A stretch of DNA of 64,000 nucleotides from Caprimulgus europaeus (GCA_907165065.1 OU015528.1:25254015-25318014); one strand, 5' to 3'; numbered from the stretch's first letter, positions 10,387 to 24,033 are shown. Numbers and translations are program-made. Notes: generated from the sequence alone by a model not told the origin.

Positions 10387-13300
10387 GTTGTGGCCTCCCC
10401 AGTGAAGAATAACCTCATTTATATGAATGCTTTAAACCTAACAACAGTAATCATGAACAAGTCTCAATTTGGATTTGCTGCTTAGTAAATACCAAAAGTT
10501 TTCCTTAAAATTTAATGTTATAGACTAACCAATAGAGACATGATCAAAGCAAATTCAGCAAATATAGAACATTACACTAGCAGCATGTAACTCAAATGAA
10601 AGTATGTGTGAAGATTCTATCATCACCCTTGTTTGTAGAAATATCAGAGATAAGTACTTCTACTTATGGGAAAGAACAGGAGTTTCTGGAACTAGGATAA
10701 TTTGTGCATGCTAGTTTGAATGTCATACCAGTGGTCTGGAAAACAAAAGGAAAGTTAAAAGACTGTCTCAGTTTAGTTTAACACACATCCAGTAACATTA
10801 TTCACTCTAACACCAAAAGAACTGCCAGAGTCTGTTTTCACACTTTAGAAATACTTATCTAATGCATCAAATGTCTCTTGTAAATGAAACCGAACAACTC
10901 CTGCAAAGAAGAATAAACTCACAGACAGGCAAAAAAAAAGGACAGAAACATCTGGTTAGGAATAGGAGAACATTTTCAACTAAACCACACCATCTCTGAC
11001 CTCTCAGTCCTGATCTCCAAGGAAGAGCAATAAACTCAAAACAACTATAACCTCAGAAGAAGAGGCTGGGAACTATAGTTCTTTATTCCACTGGACACTA
11101 AAAATAATGGATTTAGTAGAAACACTGGTTTCATGGCATTTATGATTTGTGCTGCTTTCAGATGCAGGACATAATGATGAGTGTCTCTCTGTGTCACCGT
11201 GAACCAAACATTGTTTCTTCCCATTCCCCTTATGTCTCATGGATGCCAAACACCTTCTTTTCTTTTTGGATTGTCTTCTTAACATAACTAAGTTAAACTG
11301 AGAATAATTAGCCCCAGCCTATACCTAGACTGAACTATGTTGCTTCTACAACTGACCTACATCTAGGAAGGCTTATGTGTCTGAAACCTTGGTTTTCTTC
11401 TTCCAGCTACAGCCATGGTTTTGGTAAAGGATACTACTACATTATGCAGCTCATTCTTTCTCTGTTTCTTGAAACATAATTGTTACAAGACTATTGCAAA
11501 ATGCAGGTTTTTCCACATTTTTAAAATGGAAATAAAACATTAATAAATCAGAGAGATTGTTATGGTGGATTTTATGGTAAAGTGGGTTCCTGTTGAAGTG
11601 CTAGGTCTGATGTTGATGTGTATGACATTTTGGTTTTTGAATACAACAGAGAGAGGCTAAAGGTTGCTCAAAACAGCTTTCAGTGTTCTCCACTCTCAGA
11701 AATTCACTCCAGGATTATTATCAAGCATTTATTTAAAAACAACTAAGGTTACAGTAGGATGATTTGGCATTTGTAAGCAAGCATCTGCTCAACTTTATGT
11801 GTATATGTGAATACTTACAGGGTTTACACACAGGATATAGTTTCCAAAGGTGATTTTTGGCCTGTCTAGAATGGGAAATAAATTTGTATGTTAACTTCCT
11901 TTTTCCAGAAGCTAGAATTTCCACAGATGGTTGGTGTTTCACTCATATAGTTTCTCACTACACACTATTCTTTCAGTAGTCTTCTTTTACATTCCAAAAG
12001 AAAGAAAATATTTATCCACAACAAATCAAAGGTAGTGAAAAAATGCCACTGAAAGCACGCCATTTTCTTTTGTTACTGGAGAAAGCTCACATCTTTGCTC
12101 TTCAGACTTCATTGACCCAAGGCCAAGACTTAAAGGAACAACTTTGAATTTTGTTTATTTTGACAAAAAAAATCAAAATTAAATGCTTTATTGCATTAAA
12201 TTACACAATTGCCATATTAATACACTTTAAAAATAAATGTTTCAGATAAAGTCTTGGTGTTTTTTTAATTTCTTTTTTTATCAGAAATTTCTAGAAATAT
12301 CTGTAACTGAAATAACAGAGAGCTGCCTTTTCAAGAGAAAGACATTATTTCAACAGAGGAAATGAGATTAGAAGCAGTTTGAGAAAGCATTTTTGAGATA
12401 AAGCTCAAATGTCAACACAGAGAAGAGACTTGCTACTTCCTGCTGTTGAACCCTACCGAAAAAATACTTATAACAGTTTTTATAAACGTTTTTGAAGGAC
12501 TGAAATGATTGACAGTTGTAGTAATACTTGAAGAAGTCCTGAATGATAAACCAGAATGAGGGCATTTAAAGCTTTTCTTGATTCTAATTAACTGATGGTA
12601 ATGATAGATGTAAGCTCAAAGCAATGGCAATGTCCCTTCAGGCAAGGACAAAAGTTGTGTTATTTGTTCCAGTATACGTAAAGATTTGATTTGCCTGCTC
12701 TACCACAGTAGAATTGACATGAACTTTAATCATTCAGCTCACAAATGAAGAGATGCAAAGCTATAAGGGATGCATCATTTGTTTTACAAATTAATAAATA
12801 TCATAAGCATTGAAAATCACGCTATATTAGATATCCCATAATGCTTTCAAAGCCATTCTGATCACCAAGAGAGTTACGATAACTTGATGATTACTCTAAT
12901 GTATTACATAGAGGCACAGATAGAGAAGCACTTGTGAAATATAAGGTGTCGGTTCAAGGAGTTTCTGCCTCCTTCTCTCAGAATTTACTCTCCCTGTAAA
13001 TGAGTAATCTTAGGAAGGCTTTTGTGCTTGTGCTTCAAGTGTGTCTGTACAGCATCCTGCAGCTTAACTTAAGTGGCATGCTGGTTTTAAGACAGACGAA
13101 AAAATCTGCACCCTGCAACTAAGGCACAAGCAGGCACTTTGTTCTGTCTCTCCTTCTCATGGAGCAGTAAGCCCCAGCAGGAGGAAGGAGCAGACAGTCA
13201 AGGATATGTATTTCTGGAAGACTGATTAGAACTCCCATGTTAATCCCTTATCTTCCTGCGTGTGGCACATAGGACTACTTATGTCAGCAAGACATATCTT

Positions 13301-13628
13301 CCAAGGAAGAAAGGATGAAAGGAACAAAATGAAATTTGAGAAGAATATTAAAAACACTCCAAGGGCTATGCTTAGAGCTCTTTTAATATCCAATTCTCCT
13401 AAGAGTTGTCATTTAGCATTAAGTATTTTGAGAATATCTTTTTTATGGTAATGACTGTCATCAGTAATAACTTTCATTTGATGCCCATGCTTGTTATGGC
13501 TCGGATGAACACAACTGCCCTTACATATTTCAAAGCCTATAGTTCCTGTGATGACAGAGTGTAGCAGGTCTGGCTGGGATGGGCTCAGCTTTCTTCACAG
13601 TGCCCTCTGTGATGCTATTTTAAATCTG
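10387..13628. other. Unannotated A+T-rich DNA
   Basis: No mobile element or gene is recognised. The open frames at 11073-11285 (basic residues), 11733-11942 and 12368-12565, all minus, have no recognisable domain. Several A- and T-rich runs are present. Confidence 0.55.
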
Positions 13629-14095
13629 TGACTAAACAGTGCTGATACAGCCCAATGTTTTAGCTATTGATGAGCAACTGTGTCAAGGCTTTCTCTGTTC
13701 CTCACTCTGCCCCACTACCAGCAAGTATGCTGGGAGTGGGCAAAAGACTGGGAGGAGAAAGTCAGGGCAGTTGACCCAAATCATCCAAAGGGATATTCCA
13801 AGCCATATAATGTCATGCTCAGCAACAAAGAAATTGGGGATTTGTTTTTTCCAAACTAGCTGTTGCTCAAAAACAGGCTGGACATTGGTCTGCTTGTGGG
13901 AGGTGATGAGTGGTTTCTTTTGCATCACTTTTTTTTTTTTCTCTCTCTTTCTTTCACTTATTACACTTTCCTTAGCCCAACTCATGAGTTTTTCTCAAGT
14001 TTGCTCTCCTTATTCTCACTCATCTTACTGTGAGAGGGACTGAGTAAGCAGCTGGTAGGCGTTTTGTTGCTGGTTGAGATAACTCACCACAGACA
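13629..14095 (+). mobile_element. 5'-truncated ERVL-like LTR (family B)
   Basis: It is collinear with the LTR at 29149-29730: AACAGTGCTGATA, TTGACCCAAATCATCCAAAGGGATATTCC (discontinuous match), ATGTCATGCTCAGCAA, GGTGATGAG...TTTTGCATCACTTT, and a terminal CACCACAGACA resembling the ACCACAACA end. The first 75 bases or so of the family are missing. The AATAAA present in the other copy is AACAAA here, so the copy is older or non-functional. The 134-codon plus-strand frame and 100-codon minus-strand frame inside it are chance frames of LTR sequence. Confidence 0.82.
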
Positions 14096-14167
14096 GCTAT
14101 AACCAAAGTCAATATGCCAGCTTACATCCTGGCAGAGAATGGAGTGCATCATTTATATCTACCCTGA

Positions 14168-14258
14168 TCATAGAATCATAGAACAGTAGAATGGTTAGGG
14201 TTGGAAGGGACCTTCAACCTAGTTCCAACCCCTGTGTCATGACACCTTCCACTAGATA
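14168..14258 (-). mobile_element. CR1 LINE 3' tail, short, minus strand
   Basis: It begins with two TCATAGAA octamers and continues ATGGTTAGGGTTGGAAGGGACC, CCAACCCC and GACACCTTCCACTAGA, the reverse complement of the last 90 bases of CR1. It is an extremely 5'-truncated insertion lying just after the LTR fragment. Confidence 0.9.
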
Positions 14259-15751
14259 TAAGTAAATATTTACAGCCTCATGACACACATACAGATAGAA
14301 ATATGCAACTGACTCTAAAGATCTCTACAAAGACCACCTACTCTTTAATGGAAAGCTTTCTTTTTAAATAAATTTATTATTTCTTTATTTCTAGAATATT
14401 GTTAAAGTATAGGGTACGCTAGTTGTAAATACTTCTAAGTAATTCCTGACTTTCTTTCCATTATTTAGTACTTTTCCACTTATATCAGCAGTGATTTTGA
14501 CTACGATCCAAGTAAAGCCTTATTAATAAAGCTGGATTAAAAACAACAACATTGTTAGAGATGTCCTGTTTGATTTTAACATTTCTGGTAGAAGTATAAT
14601 ATTAGCAAAGGTTCATTACTTTGGATCACTCCAGATTTTTGTCATGGTTCTTGATAGGACACTTCAGACTATTAACTTTTTTCCATGCTTCCAATTTTCT
14701 GAAGTCAATGTTTTGTCAATCTTTACTTTAGATTCAGGAATGCAATCTTACTGTCACTCAATAGCTGATTCCTAATAATAAAGTCTATTTATTTGGCACA
14801 AGTGGAGATTAATCAGTCTATACTTTAACTTATAAAGCCAGTATAAATTACATACTATTTCACTCTTTTCATCTAATGGTTTGATTTTGGTGTATGTAAT
14901 CCTAGCACATCATTTTCAGGCTTAGATCTCTGCTTTACATCCATCTTACCTGTACAGAATAAAATGCTTTGAAGGTTTTCATAATCACAGCAAGTAAGGT
15001 TAAGATTACCATCTAAATTTTACCTGTTCCAGCAATATATCTTCCTCAGCTCAGAATATGTTGTTTCATACTGTGTTCTATACCCTGTCACGGGAAATGA
15101 AGTCTACCTGTTAGCCTCATAATCCTTCTATTGATGAGACAGATTCAGCACAGTTCCCCATCTTACCTATGTCAGTTCCTTAATCTTTATTTTCTCAGAG
15201 AAGGAAAGTTGTACTTTCAGTATTACGTTATCCCTCTCATAATGCTGCATTCTGAAGTTTTCTCCAGTCTCAAAAATATAAGCCATTTTACCCTAACAGT
15301 TGTTTAGTACTATCTTTCACAACTCAGTTTCTCAAACTCTCTTATATGTTTTGTATTTTATTCCAGTATCACTAGCAAGGATCAACAGACATTTAATATT
15401 TTTTCCCATATTATTTCTCATTTCTCTTCCACATTTTGTGATTCTACACTTGAGATTTCCACATTAACATCCTCCCTCACTCTCTGCTTCTACTCCAAAG
15501 ATTTGATAACAATGCCATCCCTTTCTTTACCTGCCAAAAAGTAACTACAAAAGTAAATTTCAAAGAACTGAAAAAGAGACGTAAGAAAAGGCATCATACA
15601 TATTAATAAGCCTGAAACAATATTCTACTAACAGCCTACTATTATTCCTTTACATCAAAAGAAAATACCGAATGTGAGCCTGGTAAACTGCAAAATTGAA
15701 ATTGAAAATTACACAAATACTGTCTGTCAGAAGTTCAAGAAAATAAGTAAA

Positions 15752-15774
15752 CCCCCCCCCCCAAAAAAAAAAAA
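15752..15774. repeat. C11-A12 homopolymer junction
   Basis: Eleven C residues at 15752-15762 are followed directly by twelve A residues at 15763-15774. It is a simple low-complexity tract and may be miscounted in sequencing. Confidence 0.8.
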
Positions 15775-17180
15775 CCAAAAAAACCACAAAATTACAAGCA
15801 CTCCACAGGAATATACCTATAAATGGGTGGCACATATATGAGCCCTTTAATGATAGATGTGCAGGTTTGCTCAGCCTATGAGTAGCCCCTATAATCCTGT
15901 GTAGGGCTCCTTATTTTCATGTACTCTTAAGAATGAGGGAAAGAAAAAGGGATAATGACAAATTTAGTGGAATACAGCAAGAAAATAACATTATTCACAA
16001 AGCTAGCCAAAAAGCCAAATACCAGCACCTCATATTTACCAAGCTATTCTACACTCAGGCTATGGAACACTTTGGCATATTACTCCACAAGAAGTTCCGG
16101 TGGATAAAGAGCATATGTAGAAAAAAATGTGTTCTCAGTGTGAGTGAGAGTATTGCAATCTGGTCCATGGTATGTTAGAATATATTTGGAGCATACTGAG
16201 GACACCACCTGTTCACGCTATCCAGAAGCTGAGCTAATAACTATAGTCAATATTATCAGAGTAAATTTTAATGAAAATTGTTAGGAATCAAATCTGTCTT
16301 TGCTTGCTGGCATCTTGTAGGGTCTGTACGGTGATGCAGTGGTACTGGAATCTCTGCCTGGCAAAAGTCACTAATGTCACAGACCCAGTATAACACAACC
16401 TGAAATAAATGGGATCTTCATTCTATCTGCAAAACCTCTTAGATTAGAATCTATGTGAGATAAAAGCCCAGCAGGATACAGCAAGCCTGTAGCTTATTGA
16501 AGAACTAGATGTGATCCTGAATTCCCTTAGACCACATGTCTTTGTCAAATCACACTTTAAGAAACCTGTCTATGTTGGTTTCAGCAGTTATTCTGATAAA
16601 AGACAAGAATGAAACAATGAAAGTTTGACTTCCACAATAACAAATAATATGAGCACCCTGATCATACCAGCTTCCAGTTGTGTTATAAAAAGCTGTATTT
16701 ACCTGATTTTAGCCAAAATATCTTTAAAACTCATGTATTTCTTCATTACATCAGATTTGAAAGTAGCAAAATAGAACCGAAACCCTTTCTTGTAGGAACT
16801 GTGTTATAACCTGTAAGGATGAGGTACCAGAAGTGGTTTCGTGGGACCACACATGAGAAGTATCCAGTTCAATCCCAGAAAAACTAAAAAGTATGTTCAA
16901 AGATTAAAATTCTGTGTACTTATTAATGAACCTTTTATGTCCAAGATAGTTCAATTTTCAGGGTGAAATACATGAAATAATCAAACAAAAGCTAGCTGGT
17001 TTAGAAATTTTAAAATCAGCGTTACCTTTAATAATTCTGAATCAAACGATATGCTTGCATCTATGCTACTTTAATAACAGCAGAATATAATTAATAATTA
17101 TTTTAGAATAATAAAGAATAATACATAGAAATATCATGACTGCATGCATCATGAGTATCTAAACCTGAAGTAACTGTCAA

Positions 17181-17206
17181 ACCATAGAAATTCATGTTTC
17201 TATGGT
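17181..17206. other. Perfect 10-bp inverted repeat, 6-base loop
   Basis: ACCATAGAAA at 17181-17190 is followed by TTCATG and by its exact complement TTTCTATGGT at 17197-17206. The stem does not extend outward. It is too short for a microRNA precursor and has no terminal-repeat context, so a chance or minor structural hairpin is likely. Confidence 0.7.
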
Positions 17207-20200
17207 AAATATAATGTTAATGATAAGAGATTCACAGCTATTTATAAACTCAGAAAACCTATGTCTTTTTTTTTTTTTTTGTAGAGAAATACAGAACATT
17301 CCCTACTGACTCCATTAAAAGTAAGTCCCCTAAGGCACTGCAAAACTAAATATTTTTGTACAACACTTCATAGTCAGAGCTGTACAGTATGTGAAAATAG
17401 GCCTCAGGGCAGTAACACGCATCACCAAATTCCTCTCCGTTGGAATTATGCTTTCTGGCATACAGATAAAACAGAATTATTACTCTTCTAGTCAGAATTG
17501 AAGCCATGTACTGTTTTCTTTTTTTAAAGGTGCATTTAAGATGTTGAGGTTGTTTTCATAAGTGATCAGCTAATGTCAGCATCAGTAATCTCATATCAAA
17601 AGAGTTCTATTTAGATCTGACAATGGAAAAGGAAATCTTGATGGACATAATGCTTGTTGAGTGGTATGAAAAGAAATGCAGACCTTTGTTTTTCAGCTAT
17701 AAAAACAAATCTGAAGAAGCTGCTTGAACTCCAGAAGCATCATACATATTAATCATGCTGAATAAGGACTGAGTCCTGATTTCCTTTACGTAAATGTTAA
17801 AGCTCCCGTAGAGTTCAGTCACAGCTCAGTGTGGGTTTTCTAAACACAATGAAGTGAAAGCGCTTTTAAAGTTAAGGAGAGATTTACTGTATGTCTTCTT
17901 ATATAAAAAAAGACTTTGTTTACAAACAGTATGCAGAATTGAGATTATAGAAATGTCAACAAGACAGAAAAGGAATTTTATATTTGTTGTAAAATACATG
18001 AACAAATTATATCTCTCTTAAAATAAAGAGATGTTGTAGGTGAGACTGTTTTCTGGTTTCTTTACCAAAGGATTATCTCCTGTGCTCTGAAGTTCCTGCT
18101 CTTTAATTTTTTATGGGTCTGAAATCATCTTGAGGCCTGTAAGCTATTCTTTGCCTAGTTTGAGAAAAAACACCACAGGAAAGAAATAAGATGATTCTAC
18201 ATAGAGTATGAATGCAATGTTACATTTGACCTAGTGGACTCTACTTGGAGAAGACTTTCATAATAAAACAACCTGTAAGTAGTCGTTTATTCTGACCCAT
18301 GAAGAATAACAGGTCAGATGGATTGTCTCCATCTTACTTTTCCTTCAAATTATCAGCCTGGAAAACATAGTAATCCTGAAAAAAAAGCAATTATCTTTGA
18401 GCCTGATGACCATTTTTTTTACTTTCTTGTTATTTTTCTTTCTTTTTAGGCTTTGGATCAGACTTCAGGTGGAGGATTATCATATTACATCTGTTTGGAC
18501 AACAACCTTAGCTGATTGAGTTAGGATGCTGCTATAAGGCCACTCAGTACAGCCCTCCCCAAAAAAACTGTAGTGCATTTGAGGAGCTGTATATAATCAG
18601 GCTACATATATACATGTATGGGACATGGGAGTGCCTTAGAGGTCCTGATTTGAGTGTGCATACAGATGTCATTGACATACATAGTGACTGTGGTCAAAGT
18701 GTTCATGTCTCCTCTGCCCCCATTTTAACTGATTTCCGATGGCAAAAAATGTGGTACTTAGGCAGGATAGGAGTAAAAACACTTTCCAGGAGCTTTCCTT
18801 ACCAGGATAACCTGGGAAGCTGGAGTATAGGGCATAGCATGCACCGTACCTGACCTATTGGTTGGACACATTATAAGAGCAAGTAAATTAAAATTCTGCC
18901 TGTCAAATAGTTTCATCAACCCAAAGGTGTCCATAGAGAGTTTAGCTTTCTATACCCAGTTAAAGGCCAAATGTTAGCTGAAGAAAGTACCCCTCAGCCC
19001 TTCAAATGTCACTAAATAACACTAGACTCCCTAGGAAACCAAAAACTGAATCCAAGTATCTCAAAAACTTCAGATCAAAATCATACACTTCTTTTTGTCA
19101 GCTAGAATTGGGGTTACCTTGGTTGAGATCTATGTGATTATTAGTACATAAATATTTATGGTGTATATCAGAGTAATAATTAAAATTGTTTTTGAGGTGC
19201 TGGGAAGAGCCTTGTTTAAATTTTGTGCTTTTGCTGCTGATTTTTGAATTAAAAAAGCTGTCTCTATAGGTGTCAACAGACTGAAAAGGGCTAAGCTCAT
19301 GGACTGATAAAGTAGATTCTTTTTAAGAAGATAAAAAAGAGAATATGCAGGCTGCATCAGAAAAAAATGTTAGTCTATCCATAGACTCTGTCTATGATAG
19401 TAGACAATAGCAGATATCAGAGACTGATATAAGAACATAACAAGCAGTAGCGATACTTTCCCAATACAGCCTCTAGCAATTAAAGTTCAGGAATCCTAAT
19501 CTAGAGATGGCATTTTTTACCCTATTAGCTGGTGAGAAATTTTTCTTCTATGGATTCATTCAACTACTTTCATAATCCACATAAAAATGTTAGCATCCAC
19601 GGTGTAGCATCTCAAAGATTTTAACCTATTTTATAAAAACTTGTCCTGAAAGAGTTTAATTTCATATAGGTTCTTCTGGTTTATGAAAGGTAATTAAAAA
19701 TATCTTTTTAGCTTTTTGTTGTCCCCTAGGACTTTTCTTGTATTCTTTTCATAATCATATTTTCCAGGCTCAGTACTGTAATCCACTTAGTCACTTCTCA
19801 CACTGAGCCAGTCTGTCTGCCTCATCACCCTCACCATCCTTGCCTGGGGAAGCAGTAGTGCAAACAGTACCAAAGATGCAGACATTCTTTTTCTACAGTG
19901 GTAGAATGCCATTTTCTGGTTTATTTTCTGATCACTTTTTTTAATCCAGTTTACTTTGCTGGCCCCTGCTCAGCACTGTATATTCCTATTTAAATATTCT
20001 AGTTCCTTTTCCTAAATGGAAATATTTAATTCATGATCCAGTATTGTAGACATTAAAGAGCTTTTTCACATTTTTTATATTAATTTAAACTGAATTCTAT
20101 GCACCATTTTAATTCTTTAGTTACTCATTATCATGAAGTCTTCATAAAACTCAAAAATTATGTTTTCTAATAACTTATCACACCACCAAACTGTTAACTG

Positions 20201-21334
20201 ATCTTTTAATTCCTTTTCAAGGCTATTTATAAATTCATTCCTTCATTCTTTTAGGTTTGATATATAATTGATCTGTAAATCAAACTTTGAATGTCATATA
20301 ATAAAGTCAAGTATAAATTAAGTTAATACTAGGTTTAATATTAATTGTATTTGACAATTTTTCATCATTCCATGTTTAAACAGTGGAGGCTTCTAAAGTC
20401 TCCTTATTTACAGGTCTGCCACATCAACTTCTTAGTAAATTACTAGTAACTTCTAAATTCATTGGCTGTCTTTATTCTGACTATAAGAAATTAATACGCT
20501 TTAAAAGTTATTCAGAAACACAGGCACATCTGAAGTGTACTTATCATTATGCAGAATAAAATGGTGACTTAAAGTAATGCTTGGATTTTAATGCAAGTGA
20601 CTAGTGTCTGAAAATCAACTTCAGTTAGAAAGAGAGGAAGTGCAGAAGAAATGCTGTGATTATTTCCAATGGCTTGTAACTCATTAAACATATTGGTCCT
20701 TTTATAAGACCATGAAAAAACAAAACAGGAGAAGAGAAAAAAAACCTTTAGATCTTAATGCCTGTAGTGTTGTGCCTTCAAAGCACGAGTAATGGGAATT
20801 AATGTGTGCACTAAAGACAGCCCAGACTCCTGAGTAATGAGTGATTAGTACTAAGCTATACTACATTAGGACCATTAGGGGATAATACTTCTTCTTAGCC
20901 CAGTTTTACTGGGGCATTTCTTTCAGATTAATTTGCTCTATTCCCAGGAAAACAAAAACAAAACAATTAATGATGATGGACTAGATAAAAAACCAACAAA
21001 ACAGTAGGTACAAATGACTCCCTAATATTCCTGTGCTAGTTGCCTTAAAGCAAGTACCAGTGTGAAGTGGAAAGCCTGTGCAGGTAGAAGTATTAGAAGA
21101 GGAAAAGAAGATGGGTGGAGGACTTGTTGCCTTCTTCATGCTTGTTAACACAGCTGTACCAACAGATCGAGAAAGATACCCGAAACTAGGTGAATATCTC
21201 CCCTCATAGATGAAGTTGGAAAAAGATTATGATACCCTGATTTACCATTTCTTCTCTCATCACCCACAGTCAGCAGTCCCTTCCTTTGGAACTGTGAAAA
21301 AGCCACAATACAGTGAGATGACTTCATATGTCAA

Positions 21335-22017
21335 AATCAGCTACATGATTGTATTGTGGGGACAAATTTTATTTAGAAGCCATTGTGCACCAAGAAAACT
21401 AGGATGTTATTGTCATCACAGAAACATGGTGGCACAACTCGCATAACTGGAGTGTTGCCATTGCTGTCTATAGGCAGGACAGGCAAGGAAGAAGAGGTGG
21501 CAGGGTAGTCCTCTACATTAGAGAGTGTTCTGATTGCATTGAGTTCAGCGATGGTGAATATAGGGTTGAGTCTCTATGGGTAAAAATCAGTAGAATGTCC
21601 AATAAGACAGATGTCATGGTGGGAGTCTAATACAGACCACCCAGCCAGGATGAAGAGACAGACATGATATTCTACAAGCAGCTGGGAGAAGTCTAATGAT
21701 TGCTAGCCCTCATTCTTGTGGGGGACTTCATCTTACCAGATGTCTGCTGGCAGTATAATACAGCAGAAAGGAAACATTCTAGGAGGTTCCCGGAGTGTGT
21801 GGAAGATAATTTCCTGACACAGCCCGTGAGTGAACCAGCTAGGGAAGTTGCCCTGCTGGACCTGTTGTTTACAAACAGAGAAAGCCTTGTGGGAGATGTG
21901 ATGGTTGAAGGACAGTTGGGGCACAGAGATCATGAAATTATTGAATTTTCAATCCTTGGTGAAGCAAGGAGGGGTTCAGCAGAACTGCCATCTTGGACTT
22001 CCAGAGGGCAGACTTAG
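21335..22017 (+). pseudogene. CR1 ORF2 endonuclease domain, broken
   Basis: The APE-type endonuclease that nicks target DNA for LINE insertion is recognisable. ETWW is at 21421-21432, VGDF at about 21718-21729 (Ile follows where Asn is usual), and RDHE at 21925-21936 in place of SDHE. In the same frame there are stops at TAG 21400, TAA 21628 and a TAA-TGA pair at 21694-21699. Upstream, LEAIVHQEN matches the family leader immediately before the first stop. From 21700 the frame is open to TAG at 22015. The altered SDHE and multiple stops mean it cannot make an active enzyme. Confidence 0.82.
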
Positions 22018-22127
22018 ACTGTTTAGAAGACTGGTCAGTAAAGTCCCTTTGGAGGCAGTCCTGAAGGGCAAAGGAGCCCAAGAAGGCTGGACACTCTTCA
22101 AGAAGGAAATCCTGGAGGTGCAAGAGC

Positions 22128-22834
22128 TACAAGCTTGGGGAAGAGTGGCTGGAGTGCTGCCTGGTGGAAAAGTACCTGGGGGTGCTGGTTGACAGGCAGC
22201 TGAATAGGAGCCAGCAGTGTGCCCAGATGGCCAAGAAGGCCAGCAGCATCCTGGCTTGTATGAACAGTGTGTTCAGCAGGACCATTGAAGTCATTCTTCC
22301 CCGGTACTCATCACTGGTGAGGCTGCACCTTGAATACTGTGCCCAGTTTTGGGCTCCTCATTACAAGAAGGACATTGAGTTGCTGGAGCATGTCTAGAGA
22401 AGGGCAACAAAGCTGGTGAAGGGGCTGGAGAACAGGCATTATGAGGAGCAGCTGAGGGAACTGGGGTTATTTAGTCTAGAGAAGAGGAAGCTGAGGGAAG
22501 TCCTTATCACTGTTTATAACTACCTGAAAGGAGGTTGTAGTGAGGCAGGTGTGTGTCTCTTTTCTCCCAGGTGACTAGTGATAGAGCAAGAGGCAATGGC
22601 CTTAAGTTGTGTCAAGGGAGGTACAGATTGGATGCCAGGAAATACTTCTTCACTGAAAGGGTTATCAGGCACAGGAATGGGTTGCCTAGGGAGGTGGTTG
22701 AGTCACCATCCCTAGACGTATGTAAAAGACAGCTAGATGGGATGCTCAGAGAGATGGTTTAGTAGTGGATAGGTATGGTTGGACTTGATGATCTCAAAGG
22801 TCTTTTTCAACCAGGCAATTCTATGATTCTATTA
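22128..22834 (+). pseudogene. CR1 ORF2 C-terminal region and 3' UTR
   Basis: After the deletion join the sequence reads [19 protein letters not shown], then [39 protein letters not shown] and IELLEHV, before TAG at 22395. This is the region downstream of the CR1 RT palm. Continuing frames read [17 protein letters not shown] and a [11 protein letters not shown] block, the end of the ORF. The tail carries the ATTCTATG octamer. Frame interruptions show that it is dead. Confidence 0.85.
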
Positions 22835-24033
22835 TTTTCTTCTCTCAAATTTATTACAAATCTGTTTGGACTATCGTGGTTTCTTTTTTGGGTTGTCTAT
22901 GCCTGAAGATTTTCAGGTCCTACAATAGCAATAAGCCCTCCTGGTTTTGTGTAACTGTGAACACATTGTAAATGTCATCGTGCCTTTTAGATGAATATTA
23001 AAACATGAACATAAAATATGCATTTGTAATTATTATTTTATAGTGATGGTGTCATCTTAAAGATTCTTTGGTAGCTATCAGTGGATAAACTGACATGCAC
23101 TGTCAAAGTCATTCACAAGTTGACAAGTATTATGTCTCTTTAACCTTAGCACCAATGAACAGCCAGACAATTCATAAGCTATTTTTTAAGAGAAAAATCT
23201 GGCTTAACATTCTATGGAACCTGCCTATCAAACAAGCAAGGTCTTTGTGCTACTGCCAATGTGCCACTTCAGCTAGCCAACATCTTCTGATATGCCTCTT
23301 TTTGGAACAAGAAACTCTCTACCCTAGACACATTTGGACCTGTATTTTGGGTAAATACAAAGAGTTGGGGAATCTTAATTAGGTATTCTCAATTTATCTG
23401 TTATACATGAGAATGCTCTCCACTGAGCTGTGAATTTAGATTATAATTTCTCTGTCCTTAAATATGTATTGTTTTTTATATCTACTGGAATTAGGTTGAA
23501 TACTTTTCTTTCAGCAACAAAATTTCTGAATATATATGTATCTATATACATTATATATCCGTGTGCTCTATTTATCCATATATGTATCTCAGTTCCACAA
23601 CTGGAAATTATGGGCAAGAGAGTCAGAATTGGATGGAGTATCCTACTGATGGGCCAGCATGTCTTCTCAGAATATAGAGGAAGCCAGGAAAAGTGCTATA
23701 TGCCTAACTTTTACATGGCTCAAGTTAGATGAGATCAATAATTCCTGTTGGTCTGTGGCAACTGGATCACTGTAGAGAAAACAGGACTCTGACAAACTTC
23801 CTTCCCTGGTTTCCTTAACAGGTTTAGCCTATGAACAATTTAGTAGCTGCATTTCAACTTTTAATGTTTGTAAAGGTAGGACTTACATAATGGAAAGTAT
23901 TTCTTATTCTGCTTTCATACTCAGAGGAAGAAAACTTCCTGATTTTCTGAAACTGAAAATTAAAGTTAAGCATCAACTTGAATTGCCCTAAATGTCAAGG
24001 GCAGTTGACAAAATAGTAGGCAATTTGGTGCTG

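Larger units (their letters stand above)
14259..21334. other. Long unannotated A+T-rich stretch
   Basis: About 7 kb without a recognisable gene or mobile element. Small items inside are listed separately (C11A12 run at 15752, hairpin at 17181). A T15-class run followed by GTAG lies near 17266-17284. A pyrimidine tract ending in AG near 18449 looks like a splice acceptor, but the following frames stop within about 25 codons and no donor pairs with it. Open frames at 15933-16178, 18614-18853 and 19130-19357 show no family motif. Confidence 0.55.
21335..22834 (+). mobile_element. CR1 LINE with internal deletion of RT
   Basis: A plus-strand CR1 holds the ORF2 endonuclease (about 21340-22010), the start of the following linker (to about 22127), then jumps to the region after the RT palm (from about 22130) and continues through the C-terminus and 3' UTR to the tail ATTCTATGATTCT near 22825. 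The join replaces the RT fingers and palm, more than about 1.2 kb judged against the copy at 62.8-64 kb. The 3' end, with the block GGACTTGATGATCTCAAAGG followed by an AACCAGGCAATTCTATG tail, belongs to the same subfamily as the element at 47132-47665. The 5' edge is uncertain because it is heavily mutated. Confidence 0.9.

Noticed and set aside
13639-14043. 134-codon plus-strand open frame
   Set aside because: It lies inside an LTR fragment that has a clear full relative at 29149-29730, where the frame is not kept. No protein family is seen.
18450-18516. Possible exon after a TTTCTTTCTTTTTAG acceptor
   Set aside because: Frames close quickly and I found no matching donor.
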